A stretch of DNA of 64,000 nt from Amyelois transitella (taxonomy: Eukaryota > Arthropoda > Insecta > Lepidoptera > Pyralidae). The notes beneath the pieces are model-generated. The model saw only the letters and a list, made by a program, of their open reading frames with translations, searched no databases and was not told where the DNA came from. The stretch lies in NCBI RefSeq assembly GCF_032362555.1, contig NC_083512.1:4886001-4950000 (forward strand). The letters are read 5' to 3'. Position 1 is the first letter of the stretch. Each line of letters opens with the position of its first letter. A program made the translations under genes and the position numbers. This document shows, piece by piece, positions 39,501-50,869 of the stretch.

Positions 39501-41627
39501 CTTTTTCTAATTAAATTGTAATAAGTTATTGAGTGCTTCGCCCTTAAAAGAGAGAGTAGGCTCAAATGGCCGCTTATTAATAGATTATTAAAACAATATA
39601 AGAAATATCTATCTATAATGTAAACTTACTTCTAAGATTGTACCATTGGTATGCTGTACTATAAAAACAATAAAACAAGTAGTAATAATACTTGCAAATT
39701 GTATTGCAAAATTATGTTCGCTTTGATATTTTAAAGTAAGAAGTAGAAATGTATAGCACTCATATTGATTATAAAAGATATACCATACACTAAGTTACTA
39801 ACTGAAAGTAGCTGCATCATATTTTTCATAGTTTAAATTAAGTTGTAAAGCAGTAACTATTCAAACTAGATATTTCGTTCAAAAATCAATCGAAAATAAA
39901 AAAGTAAGTTTACTATTAAATATCAATAATTGATAAACTTATATCTATAAAAATATTGTATTGCACGAAAAGACATAAGTGAGATAAATAAACGTGGATT
40001 CAATCGAAGCTTTTACTATAATTTTCAAGCGAGTTGGATCCACATTATTTAGAATATTCAACACGTAATTTAATTACGTATAAATACACAAACTTTCCTT
40101 TTTTATTTTAAAATTGTTGGATACCTATGCAAAGAGAAATAGAGTTAATTTTTTCTATCTTAAAAAAAAATTAGTTTCTCTGCTCGGTTGAGAGCTTAAT
40201 TCATCGCAACTTTTAATCCTTCCCAATTATTTTAATGTTTTTTTGAAAGGTTTACAATAACAGCATTTGATGTCTTTTATTTCAATTCTGTAACAGAGGA
40301 ATTAAAAAAGCCTATGTTTTATAACCTGTTATAATGGATATTAAAATCCCGTACATGAAGATAAACAAGTGTTAGTGTTGCACATCGTAACTTTCAAGAA
40401 AATTGGTTGTTTTTTATCAGTTATTGTAACTATATGACTGTAACACTACGTTTTTATTATTTACTAGTTTTTCCCCGCAGCTCCGCCCAAGTGTACCCTA
40501 TGTCATTCTCCATAGTTAACACTATTAGTATGAAAAAAGAACTGCCTGACTAACAGACAAAAACAGCAAAATATTTCCCTTTCTAAAATTTGAGTAGGTA
40601 TATACCTACTTACTCAAACATAACGAAAACACCAGTTACTACACTACGTAAAGGATTATATTTATGTCATGGTGGTATAAAAAGTAAAATATTTTTGACA
40701 TAGATGTCTTAAATATTTAAAAAAGCAATTAATTAGGCGATAAAATAGTTAAGTAGTGTAAAAAGCAGCATAATTAAATCCGTCATAATAGATAAGTATA
40801 AAACAAATTAAGTTGTTGATAAGAAGATAAGTAGGTTTTTATATTAGGTTTGCGATAAATTCAGCTAATTTGAATAATACCTACTCGTACATCTATAAAT
40901 GCTATTTTTGCACTACAACCTCCCCTCACATACAACACAATCCATGAATCAACTTACCTATCGTAATAAAAGTACCTATGTTATAAAATTGTATTTATTA
41001 TTAGAATATAAATTTAATTATTAGTCGCAAATATCATATTTTGTAATTAGTTAATTTAATTGACACCGACACGCATCGCCTTGTAAATAGGGAATCAGCG
41101 ATTGCTCCGTTCGTGTTTATATTATGGCATTGTAAATAATTTTATTGTGAAATTTATGAATTACAATTTTCATCAAATAAAACACAAATTCGATTTATTT
41201 ATGTTGTTTCATTTGGTATAAAGTAAGGCTGGATTATTTCCATAGAAATATAAATAATAAGGTAGAAATAGGGCTTTTCAGGGTAAGAATGAATATGAAA
41301 CTAAGCATTAGGTATTTGAGCTTGCATGTACTTAGTGGGCCCACTTAGACCTCAGACCTAACTTAAGGTACATCCGGCAAGATAGGGTCAGGCCCATAAG
41401 TCTTACTGGGCCCTACCCGAGACTGCGTAGGTAAGTATCATGACGTCTATCAAAGAGTATGTAAAAAATTGATTACCTACCTGAATGATAAAATCATCTG
41501 GCTTGAGCTTGGCACAGGAAACTCGTAATGAATTGTAGTTTGATTTGAACATAAATCAAAAAACGCTGTACATAAATCTATTTAAAATATATTTAGATAT
41601 TAATTAATATATATATATAAATATATA
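36559..41627 (+). other. Repeat-poor 3' flank of pHCl, possible long 3' UTR
   Basis: Very AT-rich and without recognisable genes. I can name only one weak repeat piece, the CTAGTTTTTCCCCGCAGCTCC segment near 40,465. Several AATAAA signals occur. The best-placed one for an end is at 41,176-41,181, followed by T/GT-rich sequence and preceded by two TTGTAAATA motifs (41,082-41,140) that match the Pumilio-binding consensus. Neural channel genes often have long 3' UTRs, but use of these sites is inference. Confidence 0.35.
41176..41181 (+). terminator. Candidate polyadenylation signal (AATAAA)
   Basis: AATAAA followed within about 20-40 bases by a T/GT-rich stretch. It could end a distal pHCl transcript. 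Alternative upstream AATAAA sites are near 38,808 and 39,985. Confidence 0.3.
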
Positions 41628-41796
41628 CTTGGGATTCTTCTTTTAGGCGATGGGCTAGCCTAGCAACCCGTCACTATTTGAATTTCAATTTTATCTTAAA
41701 GCTAAATAGCTAAACGTGGCCTATCAGTCTTTACAAGACTGTTAGCTTTGTCTTCCCCGCAAGGGATATAGACGTGATTATATGTATGTATGTATT
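41628..41796 (+). repeat. 5'-truncated short retroposon copy
   Basis: It begins at CTTGGGATTCTTCTTTTAGG and runs through CACTATTTGAATTTCAATT and GGGATATAGACGTGATTATA to a clear (TATG)n tail at 41,780-41,796. It lies about 590 bp upstream of the ELMO-domain gene start. Confidence 0.9.
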
Positions 41797-42384
41797 AATA
41801 TATTAATCTGAACAATGTATTCTCTCGTCCACTGATTGACTTCTGCACTGACGCCTTGGAAGCGGCAGTAAACATAGTTTTAAGTGATAATTTATTTGAC
41901 GTCAACCAATGTTGTGAAACCAAAAGATTTGACAATTATTAAGCGATATGAAGTATCCTATAATAATGAATAAAAATTTGGAATTTGAATTATGTAGTTA
42001 GTTTACTTCATGATAAAAATTATTTTAAAAAAACGTTTAGGTATTTTCTTAGTTCATTCTTCTTTTTAACTATGGCAAAAAAAATCAGTAAACGTCAAAA
42101 TCATAAAGACGAGTCAGTCAATGTCATTGTCATAGCAACGAATGTCAATACATACAAATACAAAGTGGAAACAGAAATTTGAGAAAAGTTTTAATTTTTG
42201 CAATTCAAATTAAATTAATTATTGCATTTGTAAAATAAAGAAAAATATATACGATATCATTAAAGTAATTAAAAAACAACAGAACCTACAATAATTATCA
42301 AGGAACAATTTGGGATTACAGGGTGTCGTGGGGGTCATGGATCATATTAAAAATAAACGCTAAACCCGTTCAATAGGTGCATAG

Positions 42385-43580
42385 ATGATGATAGTGTTTA
42401 ATTTTTGGGCAGCTTTGCAGTGGTATTTAAGGCCATTTATAAAGTGGTTCTTGCGAAAAACTACAAGGTTATGTGAACTGCAAAGAATATGTTACGGCGA
42501 AAAACCAGGGGCTGCAAGGGCGTGTGGCGTGGAAAGGTCGCTAATGTTATCCCGAACGAAAGATGTAAAAGAAGTTGTTTCATATTTAGATACAATGGTA
42601 TCAGAAAAAAGGTTTTTACCACGAAACTTTCGCGATATCCTAGATCCATCAATATCTATTATAATTCGAACAAAACAAGTAAATCCCAAACTGCATGGAT
42701 CTTTCATTGTTTCACTTAGAAGATGTATGGAACAAATTTGGTTATACAGGAGTTTAATGGATGAAGTTGAAGAAATTCGTTGCATCCAGTTTGATAGCAA
42801 TAATCTTGAACATGAAGAGAAACTTTTAAAGCTATGGACACTTCTTGCTCCAAATGAACCATTGGAAAGCCGAGTTTCTAAACAATGGCAGGATATTGGT
42901 TTTCAGGTGAGTAGACAATGGTATGTGGAGCTATTGTGACTTAACCGATTCATTGCGGAGGACGCCGATGAGCGTCATTGATTAAAAGAAATCAATGACG
43001 CTCATGTGCGTCATCCGCAATGAATGAAAAATACAATTTCTTTCAGGCTTAAAAAAATAATTAGCAAAAGTTTGATTTGACATCAATTATTTACTGTAGC
43101 TGCATAAGTTAATCACATGAATGTTGTTTGGTTCTTTCATTCCTATTTTCTTTTCAGGGTGATGATCCAAAGACTGATTTCCGTGGAATGGGTTTGCTTG
43201 GACTTGAGAATCTGTTGTTTTTTGCAACTGAATATCCACAAGCATCAAGCCATGTTCTTAGTCATTCACATCATCCCAAATATGGTTACACTTTTGCTAT
43301 TGTTGGCATCAATCTTACTTCGATGGCATATTACCTGCTAAAAGATGGATCTGCAAAAACATACATGTTCAACGCAAAGCAACACCTACCTAATATGAAT
43401 TTATTCCATAAATTTTACTGTTACCTTTTCTATGAATTTGATAAAATGTGGATTGAATCTAAACCACAGAATATCATGGAGTTCTCTATCATATTCAAGA
43501 AATTTGAAAATGCTGTGAGAACCGAGCTTGCTGACCCAGCATCAGTGTTTAGAATAAATATTGAAATAGACACAATATAA
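42385..43580 (+). CDS. ELMOD2: ELMO domain-containing protein, ELMOD1/2 type
   Basis: ELMOD proteins are GTPase-activating proteins for ARF/ARL small GTPases, acting at endomembranes, mitochondria and lipid droplets. Two exons, 42385-42906 and 43158-43580, join in phase 0 to give 314 aa, close to the roughly 290-300 aa of animal ELMOD1/2. The N-terminus carries the family's KWFLR..T..CELQRI segment (about 20-36). The ELMO domain covers about 115-270. The GAP signature begins at W168 (WQDIGFQ) and continues across the splice junction as GDDPKTDFRGMGLLGL; R183 is the expected catalytic arginine. A second ATG follows directly after the first. An AATAAA at 43,679-43,684 is a plausible 3' end. The paralogue (1, 2 or 3) is not settled; the N-terminal motif argues against ELMOD3. 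Confidence 0.85.
42948..43025. repeat. Near-perfect 36-nt inverted repeat in the ELMOD intron
   Basis: Arms 42,948-42,983 and 42,990-43,025 pair at 33 of 36 positions around a 6-base loop (AAAAGA). Mismatches are at arm positions 13, 19 and 20. The hairpin sits 41 bp after the donor. The size fits a miRNA-precursor-like stem or a minimal palindromic transposon. Confidence 0.85.
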
Positions 43581-43678
43581 AATATTGAAGATGAATACAC
43601 AATGACCTCTCCTGTTCCTGTGAAAGCAAACATTAGGCAGATAATTTATTAGGCATTTGTGGCTCATTCCTGCATTAT

Positions 43679-43684
43679 AATAAA
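43679..43684 (+). terminator. Candidate polyadenylation signal of the ELMOD gene
   Basis: AATAAA about 100 bases after the stop codon, followed by T-rich sequence. Confidence 0.5.
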
Positions 43685-43999
43685 TATTCCTTTTATCTAA
43701 CACCACTTAGCAACTTGGGTGCACCTTCCTTAGTTAATGTTGTTTGCACTATTGACATATTTATATCAATACACATAATTCACAAAACTAGTCTAGGAAT
43801 GTATGGTTGAGAGTTATAGACCACATGGAAAAGTATACCTTTTTCTGTTAATATACAAACATTGGTGAAGAATTTTGTTAATTAAATACATATTTAATGT
43901 GTTATAGTTCTAAGTGGGGGTCAATATATGATGTATGTTTTTGAAATACCAGACTATGCTAGGTCAAATCATACACATAATAAGACACAAAAATCTGGT

Positions 44000-46480
44000 C
44001 TGAGACAAATTCAGTAACGGTGACGCAACACATCCTTGCCTAACGCCTTTCTCAATCTTAAACCACTCAGTGTGCGCTCCGTTTATCCTGACACAAGCAC
44101 TCGAATCCTCATATAAGGATTTCAGTGCTCGTATTAAGAGACTGCTCACCCCATGCATAGAAAGTGCTGACCACAATTCATTCCTCTCAACTCTGTCATA
44201 GGCCTTTTCCAGATCTACGAATGTGCAATAGACTTTTTGACTCTTGGCCAAAAACTTTTCGGCTATGCACCGCAAGGAAAAGACCTGATCAGTACATCCC
44301 ATTCCCTTTCGAAATCCCGCTTGAGCATCCCATATTTTGTCATCAGTTTCATTCCTGACTCTATTAATCAATACCTTAGCATACAATTTGCCGAGGACGC
44401 TAAGCAGGCTTATACCACGATAATTTTTGCAGTCCAGCTGTGACCCTTTTCCTTTGTAAAGTGGCACGATAACAGCCTTACACCAATCTTTTGGTACTCG
44501 GCCGCTTCTCCAACACAAATTGAAAAAGCAGTACAACTGACTAGCTACTACGCCTTTTCCTGCTTTAAGCATCTCGACCGACACTCTATCACACCCAGCA
44601 GCCTTTCCCGCTTTCATACTCTTAAGTGCTTCCACAATTTCGAACATTTCAATTTCGCCTTCCATCTCATTCTCTTTTTCTTCGCTATAGCAGAAATCTT
44701 TCTTATTTCCTTCCTTTTTTTCAAATAAACTTTCAAAATAGTCCTTCCATATCTTTAGTACACATTCTTCTCCTTTCACAACGCTACCATCCTGGCATCT
44801 GATCCTAGTCAGCTCTCTGGTTATAGTATTTCCTCGGGCTGACCTTACGGATTTCCAGAATACTTTCAGATTTGACTGAAAGTCTTCTGATAGCCTTTTA
44901 TCAAAATCCTCTTTATACTCTTCTTTCTTTCTAATCACAGCTTTCTTAACCAAATCTTTCATTTTCTTATATTCCTTACGTGCTTCATTCACATCTTCAT
45001 CTATAACCTCTTGCATTCTTAAGTTAGCTTTTGCTGCTAACAAATCCAGCCATGCTTTCTTCTTTAATCGCACAAGTTCTTGCACATCTTTACTCATCCA
45101 CGCATTTTTGTGATTTTTTCCTTTCCTTCTTCTACTTACACCACACACTTCAACAGCTACTTTCACAATTCTTTCTTTAAATTCCTTCCATCCATCTTCA
45201 ATATCGCTCATTTCATCTAAATCTTCAAATTCGTCCTTCAGTCTATTAATATACTTCTTACCTACATCCATATCTTGCAAATTTTCTACTTTTACTCTTT
45301 CCAAAGCGCTGGTTTGCTCCCTTACCCTGTGCCGCCAGCGATTGAAGATACCCCTTATCCGGGATATCACCAGTAAATGGTCCGAGTCAATGCCAGCACC
45401 GCGATATGCACGGGTATCCAGCACTTTGTTCTTCAATCTTTCATCTACAATCACAAAGTCTATCATACTTTTTAAAATACCTTCCACTCTTGTGTAGGTG
45501 TGGATCTCTTTATGTTGAAACATTGAGTTCGACACAAAAAGATCCCACTCTAGACAAATTTCTAATACACTTCTTCCATTATCATTCACCTTTTCGTCAC
45601 CAAACGCACCAAGCACCTTTTCATATCCATCACGCTTTACACCCACCCATCCATTAAAATCACCTAACATAATAATCTTCTCATTTGCCTTGGTAACTTT
45701 CAATACTTCTCTTACACTATTCCAGAACTCCTCGTTTTCGCTTTTTGCTGATGTTGTACCCCTCGAACAGGTGGTGCATAAACACCTAGAACGAAGATCC
45801 GAGTGATTCCAACTTTCAGCCTAATCCATAGAAGACGAGGGCTGACACACTCATACTCATTCACGCATTCAGCCATTCGTGCAGAAAGAATTAGACCGAC
45901 CCCTTGACAGCCTCGGCTGGTACTGGAAATTCCAGACCAATACGCCGTGTAAGGGCCGTGCTGCGTCGCGTCGCATCCTTTCCGCTTCGTTTCATTCACG
46001 CACAACACATCCAAACGTCTTTCATCCATCATCTGGCATACTTCCTCAATCTTATCCTTCATTCCTCCTCTTACATTCATCGTCGCAAAGCGGCTTTCAG
46101 CAGACCGCATACCGCTCCCGCCGGGAACGAGACGTGATGGGGTGCGGACACCATCGCCGCCATTTATATGCTTTTTAAGGTTCATAATGCGATTCCCACG
46201 AGACGCTAGGGAAAAATTTTGTCCGCCCCAGCAGAGCCCCGCATGCCAGGGTAAGGCTAGCCATTACCTGGGGGTCGCCCAACCCCATGGCGGAAGTGGC
46301 ACGCTCGAGACTAGGCTCGCCCCTAGCCATGCATCCATCGGCGCGGCAGACCTTAGATTGGCAGGGATTTACATTAAAGAGGAATCCCAAGTCTATCCCT
46401 TAGTCGGCTCTTACGACATCCGTGGGAAAGAGATGGAGTGGTCCTATTCTTTTGTAATGGTGCCGGGAACCACACGGCAC
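44000..46480 (-). mobile_element. LINE with intact 5' end, endonuclease and partial reverse transcriptase; 3'-truncated and frameshifted
   Basis: A non-LTR retrotransposon on the minus strand. The 5' region (46,480-46,186) begins with the GTGCCGTGTGGTTCC head also found in the short retroposon. An open frame at 46,185-45,712 gives the first part of an APE-type endonuclease: ATMNVRGG, then LCVNETKRKG, then LGVYAPP. Near 45,750 the frame shifts and continues at 45,703-43,964 with MLGDFNGW and DSDHLLV of the endonuclease, a basic linker, and reverse transcriptase motifs GISLLSVLGK, AGFRKGMGCTDQ, FVDLEKAYD (motif A aspartate) and KGVRQGCVASP. Recognisable LINE sequence stops near 44,000-44,030, before the polymerase YADD/FADD box. 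Losing the 3' end while keeping the 5' end is the reverse of ordinary LINE truncation. It is inactive. Confidence 0.88.
46376..46480 (-). repeat. 5' head of the short retroposon, present as the 5' end of the LINE
   Basis: About 105 bp are colinear with the 5' part of the copies at 16,480-16,580 and 24,240-24,338 (head, ATGGTGCC, AGGACCACTCCATCTC, GTCGTAAGAGCCGACTAAGG, CTTGGGATTCCTC). They then pass directly into the LINE 5' UTR at 46,375. Confidence 0.85.
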
Positions 46481-47466
46481 GCAACGTGTGTTTGATATTA
46501 TTCCTTAATTTAAAAATTGAGCACAAATATCAATAACTTAGGGATAAAATAAATCCCACAGTTATGTTTTACACAATAAATCGGTTTTTTTCAGTATTTT
46601 TTGTTTCAATGAAATGCTATGTAAAAATAATCATATTTATTTGTAAAAAAATACATATATTATTTGTCATAATAGCAACACATTAACAACAACTGAGACT
46701 TACAAGATAAGTCTCAATTGTGTTTTATATAAACTAAATGCAACATCACAATCTTTTTTAGTCATTCATATTTTCACAGTTTACATTTTTATTAAAAAAT
46801 AAAATAAATGCAATGACATAAATAATAACAGACTTGGAAGTTAAGATTTTACTAATAAAAATATAAATATCTAAAGTATGTAACATTGATATAAAAGTAA
46901 GTAGTAGATAGACCACAATTTAAAATAATTTCTTAACTAGGTATAATATATAGGACGGAAGTAAAAAAAAATAATAACAATTATTTAATCTACTAGTTTT
47001 TGCGAAGAGAAACCGTGAAGTGAACCCATGGGAAACTACAGAAAAAAAGTAGCATATGTTTCTCCCGAAGGTCTATTCTATATTTGTACCAAATTTATTC
47101 TCAATCAATAAAAATCCAGTTGCATAGTTTTTAAGTTACAAACACATAAATGCAAATCTATTCTATTTATTGTAACTGAGAATATTTTATGAATCTTAAA
47201 TATTATAATTTTAGATAATATTTAAGTTGAAATTTAAAACAAATTTCTTAATTTACTCAAATTAATCCATATTAAAAAAAAAAAGACAATAAACTGCGTC
47301 ATAGAAATTGCAAATATATTGTTATCAATAATTTTAATAACCAACCTAATATAACTAGTAGTCGTTACAATTTTTCTACTTTTCATTATCTACCTATATT
47401 TGATCCGGGACATATACTAGGCATAATTGGAAATGTTTAACATGATGATGCATTTTTCCACTTATG
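46481..47466. other. Gene-free AT-rich stretch
   Basis: No exon seen. The part at about 47,040-47,160 (CCAGTTGCATAGTTTTTAAG, ACAAACACATAAATGCAAAT) looks like a worn LINE tail. Confidence 0.45.
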
Positions 47467-47472
47467 TTTATT
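47467..47472 (-). terminator. Candidate polyadenylation signal of the thioredoxin-domain gene
   Basis: AATAAA on the minus strand, 54 bases after the stop codon at 47,526. Confidence 0.55.
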
Positions 47473-47525
47473 GCAATAAAAATAAATATTTTCATGTCTA
47501 TAATAAAGGATAGGACAATTTTTTT

Positions 47526-50500
47526 CTATTTACTCTTTTTTTCTTTTTTATTTTCTTTAGCTGGTTTTGTTTTTCTCGCTTTAAATAATGCTATCAATGC
47601 CGTCACTGCCACTAGACCAAATCCAGCAACACCTATTTGCCAAATCCAAGGATGTTCAGTCAACACATGCAGTCCATAACCAATGCTTTCTTTTATAAAT
47701 GCCACACACCAATCCACTAATTCATCACTGAAACAAAAAAATATATACTGTAGGCAGGTAAATCATATTTCTTTTAAAATTAAAGTGAATTAATTTAAAA
47801 TATCCCAAAACTTAAATGAACATTTTTTTTACGTTTAGCAATCTATTTTACACAGAAAACAAATTTAATTAAAAGTTTATACTAAATATTTATATATACT
47901 CGTATGTATATTGCAATACTTACAATGGTGAAGCCAAAAGTGGCACAGGATCTCCTTTGCTGTTCTTGTACCAATCTTGGGCAAAGATAACAAATGATTT
48001 TATGTCATTCTTTGGTAATTCATACCTATAAACTTTTCCATGGCGGAAGCTGGAAGAATTTTTTTTTAAATTATTTTGGTTGAGATTTACACAGCTATTG
48101 TACTGGCAATATTTTTTCCAAGAAACCTGGCTAACTGGCTACTAAAAATTTAAAACCTGGCTACTTCTAATACATTTTGAAAACAAAAGAGTAGATTTCA
48201 GTAAGGACATTTTCTTTCATAAAAATAATTTCTCACATTAAATGGGCAATGGGGCAAGCATGTAAGCATAGGTCATATTAGTGATATTTGAACTTTGACC
48301 ATGGATTAACCAAAGTTTTAGAAAATTATTACCAGATTTCTATATTGCAATTTTTGGTCTAGGACGCCACTTGTGCAGGACCTCGAGGTCAAAATTTTAA
48401 TTGTTTTTTTTTTTTTTTTTCATTTAAAAATACCAATTTTAATGAGCTATGCAATTTGTCTCATAAATAAATTGTATTCTTCTTATGGCCAATAAAGTAA
48501 CAATTTTGTTGAGAGATTCTTAGGAAACTAAGTAATAATATAAAAAACGACAAGTAAATTGAACCAAGCTTCGCTACTCACTATGCCCCGTATGCTATGT
48601 ATATCCTTATTGTGTACTTGTAAGAGTACTGGAACAATTCAACTGAGGTACCGGATACTCTGACAAATTTTTGAAAATGGGGCTTTTTTAAATTAAATAT
48701 TGGCATATGTTTTCCATTTTACCTGATGGTAAGTGACGATGAAGACGAAGATGTTAAATACCTATTGAGGAGAAACCCTTTTATTCTAATTTTAAATGTC
48801 GCAGTCAGTACTTGTCTGGGAATATAGATGTAGGGCAGTTCACAGCAATTGTTAATACTTACAACAGGAAAGCTGGTAATTTGGTTACATGGAAGCGTTT
48901 GGCGGTAGTTGCGCCTGCCAGGTTGGCATCTATGCGGGCAACATTGACGCGCCCTCGTAACGTAGCGCCTACACCTTCCCACACGGCATGTAGTCTTTGA
49001 CATTCAACACAAGATGCCCCATAGCTGGAATAAAACAACTCTTCAAACATCTGATGGCAATTAAAGAGAAGTTTATCTTCTATCTCTTGGTGTTAATCCC
49101 AGTAACATCCTCACTGCCATAAATTATTTAATCGCAGAAAATATCACCGTGTGGTTTTCATTTTTTTTTTTGGCACTTTAGAATAGAACCACTTCATATT
49201 TTTAATCATGGGTGTCGAAAAGGCGACTAAGGGTTGGGTTATAAACTTAGGATTTGTCTTGTATACGATGGGCTTACAACCTGTCACTATTTGAATCTCA
49301 ATTCCATCATAAAGCCTTACAACTGCACATAGCCTTTCAGTATTTTCAAGACTGCTAGCTCTGTCTTACCAAAAAAGATATATGTATGTAAGGCAACATG
49401 AATTAACCTTCATTATCTTCAAATATTATGTAAGTAACTCATGCATATTTCCTATGTAATTTTTAAAAGGTTATCAGTAATACTTAAGCAAAGAAAAGTT
49501 AAATATTTATACAAAGTTGACAGATAGAAATAAATTGTCATAAAATTCACCAAAATTAAGGCACTCAATCAAATATGATAATCAATGTTATACCTTTGCT
49601 AGAAGGGAACATGCCGCTAAGGCACCTCCTGTTGTAAAATGGTCCTTTATGACATAATATTGTAAATTTCTACAATAACCAAAGATTACTGACCTCTTTA
49701 CAATTAAACCACTGAACAGATCATAATGAAATTTGCACACATATAGTGTGCAGGAGAGAACCACCCAGGCACAGGAGCTACAAGCTAAAGTTCTAATTAA
49801 AAATTATCATTCTAGGTATACTCACAACATAACAAACCAATCACCAGTGGTGGCGCCTGTGGCAGCCTGGGTAATGTGTTCAAATATTTTGTCAGATAAT
49901 TCCTTGACTGCTGGGGACTGATTCTTTTCAAAGTAACTATAGATTTCATTCTCATCAGGTTCACCTTAAAATAAAATGAAGAACTTCATGTACCTAAGTA
50001 TCTTTAGAATTTATATGAATTATGGATATATATACTAAGGTATAACAAAATGGTACATGGTACCTTTGCAAAAGTACCATTTTTGCAAATAGATTTTGGA
50101 AGTATTGTTGTTAATTCAAACTGAAATGGACAGCAAGAAAAATGTATCAGCAAAGGAAATCTTTATGGTTCAATTGCATAAACTCTTCTTTTCTTTTCCT
50201 AAACTAATGTGAATCTATTAATACTTCAGCTTACCACCAAATAATAAAGGAACACCATGTCTGAAGAATACCAATGCTGGTTCCTTAGTAGGGCTATAAA
50301 GTCGTGCCAAATGACTATTCTCTGTCTTCACAGTAACAGCGCTGAGATGTTTTTTGAAATCATCTTGCAAACTCTCCAAGTGTGTATCAAACTTGTTACA
50401 TACATCACAATTGGGTTTTGCTGAAAACAATATACGACATTTTTTGAAATATTTCATAAAGGTGATGCAAAGTAGTCTAAGGAGTTTTATTTGATAGAGT

Positions 50501-50869
50501 TAAAAACATTTCTACATTATAAACAATGTCATGGATTGTTAGTGACGACATCATAATCCAAATAAAAGACATTGAAATTGAAATAATTTATCATGTTGAC
50601 AATATTGATCCGTGTGGTTTGTAACTATCTATATAAAACGATGTCTATGTCTATATCGCCCTTAACCTTTTCTGGTTCAATTGGTTTCCATTAAAGCTCG
50701 ATCCTTATGAGAGTATAATAATGAGTTACTTACTAAACATAACAATCAGCTTATCTTTCTCTTTAATCAATTGCAACAAATCATCGTCGCTAACACTTTG
50801 TAAGCGTTGACAATCGGCGTAAATAACCAACAACAAAAGTGACACATAACTTAAGTAATAATTCTTCAT
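47526..50869 (-). CDS. ER-type transmembrane protein with two thioredoxin domains
   Basis: Six exons on the minus strand: 50869-50734, 50420-50235, 49964-49826, 49024-48863, 48049-47924 and 47727-47526. All have GT/AG borders and fitting phases (1,1,2,2,2), giving 316 aa. Order: signal peptide 1-20 ([20 protein letters not shown]); first thioredoxin fold with VMFTKPNCDVC (C50, C53); second fold with [16 protein letters not shown] (C159, C162) and the cis-proline context VTKLPAF; a [13 protein letters not shown] segment; one membrane helix about 277-298 ([21 protein letters not shown]); a lysine-rich tail ending KKSK, a KKXX ER-retrieval signal. This predicts an ER membrane protein with both domains in the lumen. 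The active-site pairs differ from the CGHC of protein disulfide isomerase, so its redox role is open. I do not recognise the vertebrate orthologue; TMX-family membership is possible. It is head-to-head with the gene at 52,062. Confidence 0.82.
49145..49391 (+). repeat. Diverged short retroposon inside an intron of the thioredoxin-domain gene
   Basis: It lies on the plus strand, antisense to the host gene, between exons 3 and 4. Blocks retained: CACCGTGTGGTT, AAAAGGCGACTAAGGG, CAACCTGTCACTATTTGAAT, TTTTCAAGACTGCTAGCTC and a short ATGT tail. Confidence 0.8.
49680..49760 (+). repeat. Worn repeat with the AAACCACTGAAC motif
   Basis: CAATTAAACCACTGAACAGA and, a little later, ATGAAATTTGCACAC match the more complete copy at 56,370-56,460. 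Confidence 0.55.

Noticed and set aside
42461-42800. Minus and alternative plus frames over the first ELMOD exon
   Set aside because: They mirror the real exon, which has the CELQRI and ELMO-domain sequence and splices in phase.
45406-46495. Plus-strand open frames of 77-117 codons
   Set aside because: They are antisense to the LINE endonuclease and 5' UTR, and their composition is explained by the coding strand opposite.
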